Assembly (NCBI GenBank): GCA_945907065.1
Contig: CAMDSC010000019.1
Coordinates: 1-44,697, forward strand
DNA from: Chitinophaga pinensis
GTDB taxonomy: Bacteria > Bacteroidota > Bacteroidia > NS11-12g > UBA9320
Reading direction: 5' to 3'
Length of the DNA stretch: 44,697 nucleotides
This document shows positions 34,186 through 42,320 of this stretch, one piece after another. Each line of letters opens with the position of its first letter. Positions within the stretch are counted from its first letter, which is position 1. The notes below the pieces were generated by a model. That model was not told the DNA's origin, did not search any database, and saw only the letters and a program-made list of their open reading frames with translations. Position numbers and translations under genes: made by a program.

Positions 34186-35427
34186 TTATCTAATTTTTTT
34201 GTACTTCTTTAATTTGGCTTTTGGAACATAAATTTTTAACTTTTGTCCTGGCCTGATATTATTTGATTTCATCTTGTTCCATTTTTTTATTTCAGTAATG
34301 GTACAATCGTATTTGTCAGCTATTCTTCCAAGTCCGTCTCCTTTTTTTACTGTATAAGTTAGGAGAGCTAATCCTTTTATGCTTTCTGTTTCTGGTTTTG
34401 GCTTTGGTTCAGGTCTAATATTATTATCATCGCTGGTTTGAGTTGAATCGTTGTTATTTGACGAGGTATCTGTCAATTGCGGTTTTGGCCTATTTTCAGG
34501 TATGGTTACTAAACCTGGTTCTTTGTCTTTAAATACATAAAGTGAATCCTCTAATTCTTTAAAAGTTTTGGCTTTGTTAGAAGGAATAGTGATGTAGTAT
34601 TTTTTTGGAGTATAAGGTATGATGAATTTTTTAAAAATCGGGTTATAATCCTTTAAAAAATCCAAATCAATGGCCATTACTTTTTGTATTTGTTCAAAGG
34701 TGGTCCAGTTTTTTATAGCCACAGTATCCGTTTGAATTGGTTTGAAAGCCTGAACAGATAATTTATGGTCTCTAAAATGGGTGAATAAATAAAAACTTGC
34801 AATGAACCGGGGAAGGGTTATTTGAAACTCTTCTGGCAAGTAGTTATGAATTTTCCAATAATCTAAATTACCCCCACTTTGCCGAATAGCTTTATTTACA
34901 TCTAAAGGAGAAGAATAAAATGCAGCGATTGTTAAATCCCAATCTTCATAAATTTTATAAAGGTCTTCAAAATATTTTACGGCAGCTTCTGTTGATTTTA
35001 TTGGATCCCGGCGTTCGTCTATGTATGAATTTATTTTTAACCCATAAGTTTTTGCAACATGGTATTTGAGCTGCCAAATGCCCGAGCCACCTTCTTCCGA
35101 AACTTTGCGGGAATCTAAATTACTAAGTGCTACAGCCACAAAACGCAATTCACCAGGAAGGTGATTTTTCTTCAATAATTTTTCTATTTCAGGTAAAAGG
35201 TAAAGTCCTTTTCCAATAAGAATATTGGTTTGCGAATTATCGTTTTTTAAAAACTCATTGATGTGCTGTTGAACATATTGATTGTATTCAATAGGGATTG
35301 TGGTTTTAATTTTTACAATTCGTTTGGCAATTGAATCATAATCATCAAAAAGATTAGCTGCCTCACCTTTTGAAATCGAAGGAAGCAAGCCAAGAGTAAG
35401 TAATAGAAAGAGTATTTTAAATTTCAA
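34186..35427 (-). CDS. Lytic-transglycosylase-like (SLT/MltD fold) protein with LysM, catalytic Glu lost
   Basis: A 413-residue exported protein: signal peptide (ILFLLLTLGLLPSISKG), SLT-like domain (about 65-200), a proline- and acid-rich linker (about 310-350) and one LysM domain (about 355-402, YTVKKGDGLGRIADKY). The SLT region aligns with the MltD family: LPGELRFVAVALSNLDS, EGGSGIWQL, TYGLKINSYIDERRDPIKSTEAAVKY, DWDLTIAAF. The catalytic Glu of the VES motif is Leu101 here, and the AAYN-x-G motif reads AAFYSSP. It should bind peptidoglycan but not cleave it by the usual route. It precedes the SGNH hydrolase by six bases, and gatA is 52 bases upstream on the same strand. Confidence 0.85.
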   Translation of the reverse strand: MKFKILFLLLTLGLLPSISKGEAANLFDDYDSIAKRIVKIKTTIPIEYNQYVQQHINEFLKNDNSQTNILIGKGLYLLPEIEKLLKKNHLPGELRFVAVALSNLDSRKVSEEGGSGIWQLKYHVAKTYGLKINSYIDERRDPIKSTEAAVKYFEDLYKIYEDWDLTIAAFYSSPLDVNKAIRQSGGNLDYWKIHNYLPEEFQITLPRFIASFYLFTHFRDHKLSVQAFKPIQTDTVAIKNWTTFEQIQKVMAIDLDFLKDYNPIFKKFIIPYTPKKYYITIPSNKAKTFKELEDSLYVFKDKEPGLVTIPENRPKPQLTDTSSNNNDSTQTSDDNNIRPEPKPKPETESIKGLALLTYTVKKGDGLGRIADKYDCTITEIKKWNKMKSNNIRPGQKLKIYVPKAKLKKYKKIR

Positions 35428-35479
35428 ATTTCTGTTATTAAGTTTATTTGGTAAATAGTTTTAACAATAAAACAAGTTA

Positions 35480-36961
35480 TCAATTTATCAGTTCTGAAAG
35501 ATATTTAGCAAAATCCAACATCTCCTTTTCTTTAAATAAATCGGTCATAACCTGAACGCCTATGGGCATTCCATTATTGTCTGTCCCAGCAGGAATATTA
35601 ATCGCCGGATTTCCTGCCAAAGGAGCTTGAACCGTAAAAATATCGGCTAAGTACATAGCAATTGGGTCTGTTATTTTTCCTCCTAATTCAAATGCTGTAG
35701 TTGGAGTAGTAGGATTTATAACAAAATCATATTGTTCAAAAATAGCGCTGGTTTGCTCAGCTATTTCACGCCTCACTTTTTGAGCTTTCGAATAATAAGC
35801 ATCGTAATAATCGGAACTTAATACAAATGTTCCGGCCATAATTCGGCGTTTCACTTCATCACCAAATCCTTCACTCCGCGATTTTTTTATAGTTGATTCT
35901 AAATCGCTACTGTTTGGGCTGCGATAGCCGAATAAAATTCCTGAATATCGGCTTAAATTTGAAGAAGCTTCAGCAGTTGTTAAAACATAATAACAAGGCA
36001 CCAAATAATCTAATAAATCAAAACTTACTGGATCTACCGTATGACCTTCTTTTCGTAATTGTTCAACAATTTCTAAAGTTTTATTTTTTATTTCAGGCTG
36101 AACGCCATCAGCATTTATATAATTGTCGAGGTATGCTATCCGTGCTGTTGGTTTAATAGGTAAAAAGGATGAATATATTTCTACAGGTTTATCAGAAGCC
36201 GTGGCATCCATTCCATCATCTCCGGATATTATTTCCATCAGCAAAGCCATGTCTTCAATAGTTGAAGTTACTGGCCCAATTTGGTCGAATGATGACGCAT
36301 AAGGTAATAAACCGTAGCGGCTTATTCTTCCATAGGTTGGTTTTATTCCAAAATTTCCGGTAAAAGCAGCGGGTTGCCTAACTGAACCACCTGTATCTGA
36401 ACCCAAAGTTGCAGTGCATAAATTGGCTTGAACTGCTACTGCTGCCCCACCTGATGACCCTCCTGAAACTTTTGTATTATCCTGATCATTAAGAACTGGG
36501 CCATAAGCTGAATTTTCATTGGAAGCCCCCATCGCAAATTCATCACAATTAAGTCGGCCAATAATTATTGCATCTTCAGCTAAAAGTCGTTCTGTAACCG
36601 TGGCTGAATACAAAGATTCAAAACCTTCTAAAATTTTGCTGGAAGCTGAAACTTTATGGTTTTTGTAACAAATATTGTCTTTTAGTCCGATGAACATTCC
36701 AGCAAGTCTTCCGGTTTTTTCACCACGATTAATACGGCCATCTAACTCAGCTGCTTGTTGAAATACTTCATCCTTATACACTTCTAAAAAAGCATTAAGA
36801 TGATGCTTTGCTTCAATATTTGAGATATAGAATTGAGCTAAATCGGTGCAAGAATATTTGCCCGAAGCCAACTCAGGTTTGATACTGTTAAATCCTTTTG
36901 GGTAAGTCAAATCTGAACTATTTTTCGTCAGTTGGTTTTTTAGGTTCGTCCATGCCTTCAC
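35480..36961 (-). CDS. gatA: Glu/Asp-tRNA amidotransferase subunit A
   Basis: Amidase subunit of GatCAB, converting misacylated Glu-tRNA(Gln) or Asp-tRNA(Asn) to the amide. The Ser-cisSer-Lys triad is Lys94 (GLKDNIC), Ser169 (SGGSSGG) and Ser193 ([12 protein letters not shown]), with the same spacing as characterised GatA. At 493 residues from the GTG at 36961 it is slightly long; a TTG at 36910, just after the tatA stop, gives 476 and fits family N-termini better. The long form overlaps tatA by 44 bases, an arrangement known in other Bacteroidota. gatB and gatC are not in the window. Confidence 0.95.
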   Translation of the reverse strand: MKAWTNLKNQLTKNSSDLTYPKGFNSIKPELASGKYSCTDLAQFYISNIEAKHHLNAFLEVYKDEVFQQAAELDGRINRGEKTGRLAGMFIGLKDNICYKNHKVSASSKILEGFESLYSATVTERLLAEDAIIIGRLNCDEFAMGASNENSAYGPVLNDQDNTKVSGGSSGGAAVAVQANLCTATLGSDTGGSVRQPAAFTGNFGIKPTYGRISRYGLLPYASSFDQIGPVTSTIEDMALLMEIISGDDGMDATASDKPVEIYSSFLPIKPTARIAYLDNYINADGVQPEIKNKTLEIVEQLRKEGHTVDPVSFDLLDYLVPCYYVLTTAEASSNLSRYSGILFGYRSPNSSDLESTIKKSRSEGFGDEVKRRIMAGTFVLSSDYYDAYYSKAQKVRREIAEQTSAIFEQYDFVINPTTPTTAFELGGKITDPIAMYLADIFTVQAPLAGNPAINIPAGTDNNGMPIGVQVMTDLFKEKEMLDFAKYLSELIN

Positions 36962-37130
36962 GAATTTTTTCTTTCACATCGTTTTTGGCATTGTTGAATT
37001 CCCGGATTCCGGAGCCTAATCCTCTCATTAATTCAGGTATTTTTTTGCCACCAAATAATAAAAGAACAACAATGAAAATAAGTATCCATTCTGATCCACC
37101 AGGCATTCCAAATAAAAATATTGAGTTCAT
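36918..37130 (-). CDS. tatA: Twin-arginine translocase subunit TatA
   Basis: A 70-residue TatA/E protein: short N-terminus, single membrane helix ([14 protein letters not shown]), the [23 protein letters not shown] amphipathic-helix hinge and a charged tail. It forms the protein-conducting element of the Tat pathway for folded proteins. The gene is first in a minus-strand run with gatA and the pseudo-transglycosylase/SGNH pair. Its promoter is visible upstream. TatC is not in the window. Confidence 0.93.
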   Translation of the reverse strand: MNSIFLFGMPGGSEWILIFIVVLLLFGGKKIPELMRGLGSGIREFNNAKNDVKEKIREGMDEPKKPTDEK

Positions 37131-37143
37131 AATTAATTTTTTG

Positions 37144-37151
37144 CAAAATTA
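37144..37151 (-). promoter_or_regulatory. Promoter -7 box of tatA-gatA
   Basis: The minus strand reads TAATTTTG followed by CAAA, a TAnnTTTG match 13 bases before the tatA start codon. Confidence 0.5.
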
Positions 37152-37240
37152 AACTATTTCTGCAATGATATTTACGGTTTTACGCCATAATTTATTACAA
37201 TTCATCCCATTTCTTTTGTCTTATTTTGTAGAGAATTTAA

Positions 37241-38419
37241 ATGAGTATAAAAATATTTTTAAAACCAGGAAAGGAAAAGTCGTTAAATCGTTTTCATTTA
37301 TGGGTTTTTAGTGGTGCTATTAATTACAAGGAGGGTAATCCAATAGATGGTGATGTAGTTGAAGTTTTAACTTCTGACAAAAAATTTATTGCTCGTGGGC
37401 ATTATCAAAATGGGTCAATAATGGTTCGAATTCTTACGTTTATTGATGAACCGATTGATACCGAATTTTGGATTAAAAGACTAACAGAAGCTGTTACGCT
37501 AAGAAAAGCAATTGGTCTATTTGGAAACAAAAGCACTAATATTTTCAGAGTCTTTCATGGCGAAGGAGACCATTGTCCGGGTTTGGTAATTGATAATTAC
37601 AATAATACTTTGGTAGTGCAAACCCACTCAATAGGAATGCTAAGGCAAGTGGATATAATTGCAGAATCTTTAAAAAAAGTTTGGGGAAAATCGTTGGTTG
37701 GAATTTTTACCAAAGGCGATCAAACCCTTAAACAGAAAGATGGTTCAGGCGATTTAAAAAGAATTTTATATGGTGAAGTTGGAGAAACCGAAGTGTTGGA
37801 AAATGGTCATAAATTTAAAGTTGATATTTTAGAAGGTCAAAAGACAGGTTTTTTTATTGACCAAAGAGACAACCGTTTTTTGTTAGAAAAATATAGCAAA
37901 GGCAAAACCGTAATGAATTTATTCGGTTATACTGGCGGATTTTCGGTGTATGCATTAGGTGGCGGAGCTACTGAGGTTCATACCATTGACGTTTCTGCTA
38001 AAGCGGTAGAACAAGCTAATTCTAATATTGCTTTAAATAATTATAAAGGGAAGCACGAAGGAATCACCGCCGATGCCTTTGAATTTTTTAAACAATTGCC
38101 TTTGGATTATGATATTATGGTTCTAGACCCGCCAGCATTTGCAAAGCACCAAGGAGCATTATCAAACGCCCGTGAAGCTTATAGAAGATTGAACAAATTA
38201 GCTTTTGATACTATAAAACCGGGAGGAATAATTTTTACATTTTCATGTTCGCAGGTTATTACCAAAGACATTTTTAGAACAGCTGTTTTTTCAGCAGCGG
38301 CCCAAAGCGGCCGAACGGTGAGAATATTGCACCAATTAACGCAACCGGCCGATCATCCTGTAAATCTTTTTCACCCTGAAACTGAATATTTAAAAGGTTT
38401 GGTGCTTTATGTGGAATAG
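37241..38419 (+). CDS. rlmI: RlmI-type class I SAM-dependent rRNA methyltransferase
   Basis: Cytosolic 23S rRNA methyltransferase of the RlmI/YccW (COG1092) family. A PUA-type RNA-binding domain occupies residues 1-75 (HLWVFSGAI, GDVVEVL, FIARGHYQ), followed by a beta-hairpin linker and a Rossmann methyltransferase domain. SAM-binding motif I is MNLFGYTGGFSVYAL, the acidic end of strand 2 is HTIDVS, and the catalytic NPPxF-like motif reads LDPPAFAK. A FFIDQRDNR block precedes motif I, and FTFSCSQ contains the Cys typical of m5C chemistry in this family. The 392 residues are normal. The target base (m5C1962 in E. coli) is assumed by homology. Confidence 0.88.
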   Translation: MSIKIFLKPGKEKSLNRFHLWVFSGAINYKEGNPIDGDVVEVLTSDKKFIARGHYQNGSIMVRILTFIDEPIDTEFWIKRLTEAVTLRKAIGLFGNKSTNIFRVFHGEGDHCPGLVIDNYNNTLVVQTHSIGMLRQVDIIAESLKKVWGKSLVGIFTKGDQTLKQKDGSGDLKRILYGEVGETEVLENGHKFKVDILEGQKTGFFIDQRDNRFLLEKYSKGKTVMNLFGYTGGFSVYALGGGATEVHTIDVSAKAVEQANSNIALNNYKGKHEGITADAFEFFKQLPLDYDIMVLDPPAFAKHQGALSNAREAYRRLNKLAFDTIKPGGIIFTFSCSQVITKDIFRTAVFSAAAQSGRTVRILHQLTQPADHPVNLFHPETEYLKGLVLYVE

Positions 38420-38483
38420 TAATTTTTAAAATAATTAACCGTTAAGTAGAGATATTTGAAACCGTATTAATCTTTAATAAAAT

Positions 38484-38491
38484 TAGATTTG
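38484..38491 (+). promoter_or_regulatory. Promoter -7 box overlapping an apparent start codon
   Basis: TAGATTTG followed by CAGCC is an exact TAnnTTTG match. The TTG at 38489-38491 that begins the longest frame of the next gene lies inside it, so the transcript would start beyond that codon. Confidence 0.6.
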
Positions 38492-38500
38492 CAGCCTCGT

Positions 38501-39940
38501 TTGAATTTTTATAAAACCATATTAGCTCTTTTATTTTTGGCTTACATAGCCGGTTGCAAGCCTGAAAAGTTTACAACCAACTCAAGTGATAAATTAAATT
38601 TCAGTACCGATACAATAGTGTTTGATACCATTCTTTCACAATTGTATGTAGGAACGCCAAAGTCAGTTAATCGCCAGTTTGTAGTTAGAAATAGGCATGA
38701 TAAAAAAATAAAAACTACAATTTATTTGGCTGGAGGCGATAATTCTCAATTTAGATTAAACGTGGATGGAGACCCGGGGACTCGGTTTGAAGAAATAGAA
38801 ATACGGCCGCATGACAGTGTTTTTGTTTTTGTAGAAGCTTATGCCAACCCAAACCACGACCCTGCTGGAAATGCTTTAATTATTCATGATTCCATCGTTT
38901 TTTTAACGAATGGAAATTTACAAAATGTGCAATTAGCAGCGTGGGGGCAAGATGCAGTTTATTACATGACGGACTCGATAATGATAGATATGATTTGGGC
39001 TGACAAAACGAAACCGTATGTTGTATATGATTTTTTTAAAATAAAACCCGGAGCCACTTTGACTATTAAGGAAGGAGTTAAAGTGTATTTTGCTCCATAT
39101 TCTTACATTTGGATACAGGGAACTTTAAAAGTAGAAGGCACAGCTACCGAACCTGTAACCTTTGAAGGAGACCGGACCTCAGACAAGTATTCTGATAAAT
39201 TTTCAGTGTTTAAATATTTCAATATTCCCGGGCAATGGTTTGGTCTTTTGTTTGATTGGCCCACTAAGGGAAATACTATAAAGCATGCGAGAATCAAGAA
39301 TGCTACGTACGGTGTTTTTATTGATTCATCATCAGTAGATGGATTTCCAGTTGTAAATATTTTTAATACTTCTATTCAAAATATGTCTGCCCATGCTTTA
39401 ATTGGAAATCGATCAAAAGTTTATATCGAAAACAGCGTTTTGGCCAATTGTGGTTCGGCATGTCTTTATACGTTTAAAGGTGGAGATTATGATTTAAGGC
39501 ATGTTGCCATTTCGGGCTACTGTGATTTTGGAGGTGGAAACGATCCCGCATTGGCAGTTACCAATAGGCTCAGAGATGGTTTTGGAAGAATTATTGAAAC
39601 CTATCCTGGACTAAAATTTAAGATTCAAAATTCAATAGTTTACGGGGATTTGAAAGATGAAATATGGTTTGATATTGATGGAGCTGTTTTACCCGAACCA
39701 ATGACCATTCTCGGTTCTGTTTTAAAATCTTCGAATACCTCTCTTGGCCTAACAGGAACCAAAAATATTTTAAATAAAGACCCAAAATTTAAAGACTTTA
39801 AAAAATATAATTTTGATTTGGACACTCTTTCTCCTGCAAGGGATATAGGTTTTATTTTAAGTCCACCAATACCTAAAGATTATAGAGATAAACTTCGCGA
39901 TAGCAAGCCGGATGCGGGAGCTTTTGAACGAAAAGATTAA
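38501..39940 (+). CDS. Lipoprotein with probable right-handed beta-helix
   Basis: From the TTG at 38501 it has 479 residues. The longer frame starts at a TTG at 38489 inside the promoter, so I use the inner start. The N-terminus is a lipoprotein signal (TILALLFLAYIAGC), with Cys19 acylated. Residues 30-150 form a beta-sandwich-like region (TDTIVFDTI, VNRQFVVRN, GDNSQFRLN). Residues 170-400 have successive beta-helix turns (GATLTIKEGVKVYF, YIWIQGTLKVEGTATEPVTFEG, NTIKHARIKNATYGVFI, KVYIENSVLANC, KFKIQNSIVYGD). The closing SPARDIG, KDYRDK and PDAGAFER motif is that of pectin-lyase-fold secreted proteins of Bacteroidota. Its ligand is unknown; it is not obviously an enzyme. Confidence 0.82.
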   Translation: MNFYKTILALLFLAYIAGCKPEKFTTNSSDKLNFSTDTIVFDTILSQLYVGTPKSVNRQFVVRNRHDKKIKTTIYLAGGDNSQFRLNVDGDPGTRFEEIEIRPHDSVFVFVEAYANPNHDPAGNALIIHDSIVFLTNGNLQNVQLAAWGQDAVYYMTDSIMIDMIWADKTKPYVVYDFFKIKPGATLTIKEGVKVYFAPYSYIWIQGTLKVEGTATEPVTFEGDRTSDKYSDKFSVFKYFNIPGQWFGLLFDWPTKGNTIKHARIKNATYGVFIDSSSVDGFPVVNIFNTSIQNMSAHALIGNRSKVYIENSVLANCGSACLYTFKGGDYDLRHVAISGYCDFGGGNDPALAVTNRLRDGFGRIIETYPGLKFKIQNSIVYGDLKDEIWFDIDGAVLPEPMTILGSVLKSSNTSLGLTGTKNILNKDPKFKDFKKYNFDLDTLSPARDIGFILSPPIPKDYRDKLRDSKPDAGAFERKD

Positions 39941-41895
39941 ACTTTATCCTCTTTAACTGGAACAAAAAACTGCCGCTTGTTTTTATGCCATATTTTGCCA
40001 ACTGCGGATATAACTTCAGGTAATTTTGTAATACTAATACTTCGTGATCTTAATGCCACAAATAATGACATTACAAAACTTATTAAAAAGTTGAAACCTC
40101 CAATTAAAAATATTCCAATAAAAGTAAAAATCCAATCGGCCAATGATAATATATTGTCCAATCCTGCTAGGGCTACACCAAAAGTTCCAGCAGAAAAAGT
40201 GATGTGACGGATATCAATATTCAACCCTAAAAATTTGCCTATTATAAATGTGCTTCCTAAAAAGAAACCTAAAGAAATATTGCCAGAAATAGGCCCTGCA
40301 TGCACTCTAAAAAATTGACTCATTTTTTGAAGCTTTTCTTTGGTAAAATTTCTTCGTAAAAGTGGTTGTCTTTCTATGCGTTCCGGAATTTTATAATATA
40401 CACTTAGGTTTTCGGTGTACCCAGCAATAATACCTGATAAAAACAAATAAAATCCTGCAATGGAAGCATGCAAAAGGGCTAAGCTTATAAATGGATTTTG
40501 ATCATGAACGGAATGAATGGACTTATCTGGATCCATAATATGATTGCCAGTTAAGTAAAAATAAAAAGCCGAAACACAATAACTCACTGGAAAGGCTACA
40601 ATCACATTTCCAGTAAAAGCAATGGTTTGTGAACGGGAAACTTTAGCCACTAAGGAAGCAAATTTAGAAAAATCACCCCCTTTTTGAGCGGTTTGAAGGG
40701 CATGACTTAGGGTTGAGGCCGTCATAGCCGGTTGCTTAGTTGCCAATGTAAATCTCCATAAATAAATAGCCACAAAACCAATGGCATAATTAAGAGAATA
40801 AAGAAGTGTTGTTAAAAAAGGAGAAGCATGTAAATAATAAATCAAGGTTTTAAAAACCACTAAAAATCCGACTACCAAACCTGCTCCGCAGGCCGAGCGA
40901 AAAAGTCCCCAATACTCGCTACGGCTGCTGGTAATATATCGTTCGCCTGATTTACTATTGTGTTCGGTAATTTGGTGAGCTAATACTCCTAAATTATCAT
41001 TAATTATTTGTGAAAGGCTAAAGCGGCGACTGTGCCATGTTACCAATTCAATAAATAATTTGATAACTGGAATTTTAAAATCACCGCGTTTATCCAAACA
41101 ATTTATTAATAAAATAAGGCGTTTATTAAGTTGGTGCATTCGTTGCAACTTGTATGTTATACCTAAAGTAATTCCGAACTTTGCCCTGTTGCGACGAGCC
41201 AGAGCTGTAAAAAAATCAATCTGCCGATGTAGTTCCCGTATTTTATCAAAAACTGGCTCTATAGCGTCAGAAATATTATTTTTTCTATGCTTTATTATTT
41301 CATCAGTATAATCATTCAGCATAAAAAAAGGCGACTGAAGATTATTAAAATCTGGCACCATTCCTATAACTTGTGGCTCGTGACCTAGGTTACAAATACG
41401 GTTGGTAATAATTTCCAATGAAGCAATGAGTTGAATATCCAGAGATTCTTCAGTTTTAGAATCGGCATTACTCCAAATCAATTCTACTAAATTGTGCAAC
41501 AAGGATTCATCTAAATTAGAAAGCCATTGACCATCGCGTCGTAATGTAAATAGTTTATCAAAAACATATTCTAAAGAATCCTTTTCAAGTAATGGTGGCA
41601 ATATCCTGCGGCCTATTCGGTTTTTTAATTCTTTTTGAAAAGCCGTTGGGGGCAAAATCCCGTTTTCAGTAAGTATTTGGCGGGTATTAAGATGGCTAAT
41701 AAAAGTTGCTAATTCACTTGAAAACGCTTTTTTAAGTTGGGAGTCATTTTTAAGTATTTCAATTAAATTGGAAAGGTTTTTATTAGCAGTGACATTATCA
41801 GATGCATCTGCTGGTCGCAAAATTGTTATTAATTCAGCCAGCACATTCAGCCTATTTTCAGGTGCTTCACAAAAATTTCTTACTACCGATTCCAA
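39937..41895 (-). CDS. PF10136-family polytopic membrane protein
   Basis: A 652-residue protein. The first 330 residues are soluble and helical (LFTLRRDGQWLSNLDESLLHNLVELIW, LIASLEIITNRICNLGHEP), the rest has about seven membrane segments (ACGAGLVVGFLVVFKTLIYYL, YAIGFVAIYLWRF, HASIAGFYLFLSGIIAGYTE, ISLGFFLGSTFIIGKFLGL, IFTFIGIFLIGGFNFLISF). The layout and the conserved VHAGPISGNISLGFFLG and NLSVYYKIPERI blocks match the family named site-specific recombinase (Gcr, PF10136). There is no recombinase motif, and the membrane topology argues against DNA recombination. It begins at TTG (41895); an in-frame stop two codons upstream rules out a longer form. It overlaps the 3' end of the convergent lipoprotein gene by four bases. 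Confidence 0.78.
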   Translation of the reverse strand: MESVVRNFCEAPENRLNVLAELITILRPADASDNVTANKNLSNLIEILKNDSQLKKAFSSELATFISHLNTRQILTENGILPPTAFQKELKNRIGRRILPPLLEKDSLEYVFDKLFTLRRDGQWLSNLDESLLHNLVELIWSNADSKTEESLDIQLIASLEIITNRICNLGHEPQVIGMVPDFNNLQSPFFMLNDYTDEIIKHRKNNISDAIEPVFDKIRELHRQIDFFTALARRNRAKFGITLGITYKLQRMHQLNKRLILLINCLDKRGDFKIPVIKLFIELVTWHSRRFSLSQIINDNLGVLAHQITEHNSKSGERYITSSRSEYWGLFRSACGAGLVVGFLVVFKTLIYYLHASPFLTTLLYSLNYAIGFVAIYLWRFTLATKQPAMTASTLSHALQTAQKGGDFSKFASLVAKVSRSQTIAFTGNVIVAFPVSYCVSAFYFYLTGNHIMDPDKSIHSVHDQNPFISLALLHASIAGFYLFLSGIIAGYTENLSVYYKIPERIERQPLLRRNFTKEKLQKMSQFFRVHAGPISGNISLGFFLGSTFIIGKFLGLNIDIRHITFSAGTFGVALAGLDNILSLADWIFTFIGIFLIGGFNFLISFVMSLFVALRSRSISITKLPEVISAVGKIWHKNKRQFFVPVKEDKV

Positions 41896-41964
41896 TACTT
41901 ATAATTTACTACAATGATATTTAATTAAAACGCAACAAAAGGATTTATGAATTTCCTTTTTTGA

Positions 41965-42192
41965 CTATTTTTCTTCTGAGTTATAGTAAAAACTCAAGGC
42001 CTTACTTGGGCATTGGTTTATTTGATAAATTATGTCATTAGTATTGGCATTATTCTGTTTTATCCAAGGTTTTTGTCTTGGGTCAAACACTTGTGGAAGA
42101 CCCTTGAAACAAATTGCGGAATGAATACAAACTTCAGGTTTCCACTCAATTGTTATCTCTCCATTATCATATTTCTTAGTCATATTCTTCAT
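41965..42192 (-). CDS. YjdI-type divergent 4Fe-4S mono-cluster protein
   Basis: A protein of 75 residues from the ATG at 42192 (a second ATG at 42183 is possible). An open extension to 42321 is low-complexity and atypical. The pattern EVCIHSAICFKGLPQVFDP, then PWIKQNN and NQCPSKALSFYY is that of the Fer4_19 family, with Cys residues spaced for one cluster and the PW dyad after the second Cys. The protein is a likely small cytosolic electron carrier or Fe-S sensor. It diverges from mpl, and its promoter is visible upstream. Partner unknown. Confidence 0.8.
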   Translation of the reverse strand: MKNMTKKYDNGEITIEWKPEVCIHSAICFKGLPQVFDPRQKPWIKQNNANTNDIIYQINQCPSKALSFYYNSEEK

Positions 42193-42207
42193 GTGATTTA
42201 TATATTT

Positions 42208-42215
42208 CAAAAATA
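42208..42215 (-). promoter_or_regulatory. Promoter -7 box of the Fe-S mono-cluster gene
   Basis: The minus strand reads TATTTTTG (TAnnTTTG) 15 bases before the ATG at 42192. This supports the short start rather than the extension to 42321. Confidence 0.45.
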
Positions 42216-42320
42216 ATGAACTTTTTGCTTTTGCAGAAGTTCTAAACACAGCTGATGGAGATGAGAAGTAAAATAAAACACATCTCCCAATCTTCAAATT
42301 ATTCTTCCTAATTTTGCCCA

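Noticed and set aside
39937-41895. Mobile element or DNA recombinase based on the family name
   Set aside because: Multiple membrane segments and no catalytic recombinase motif; it is not evidence of a mobile element.
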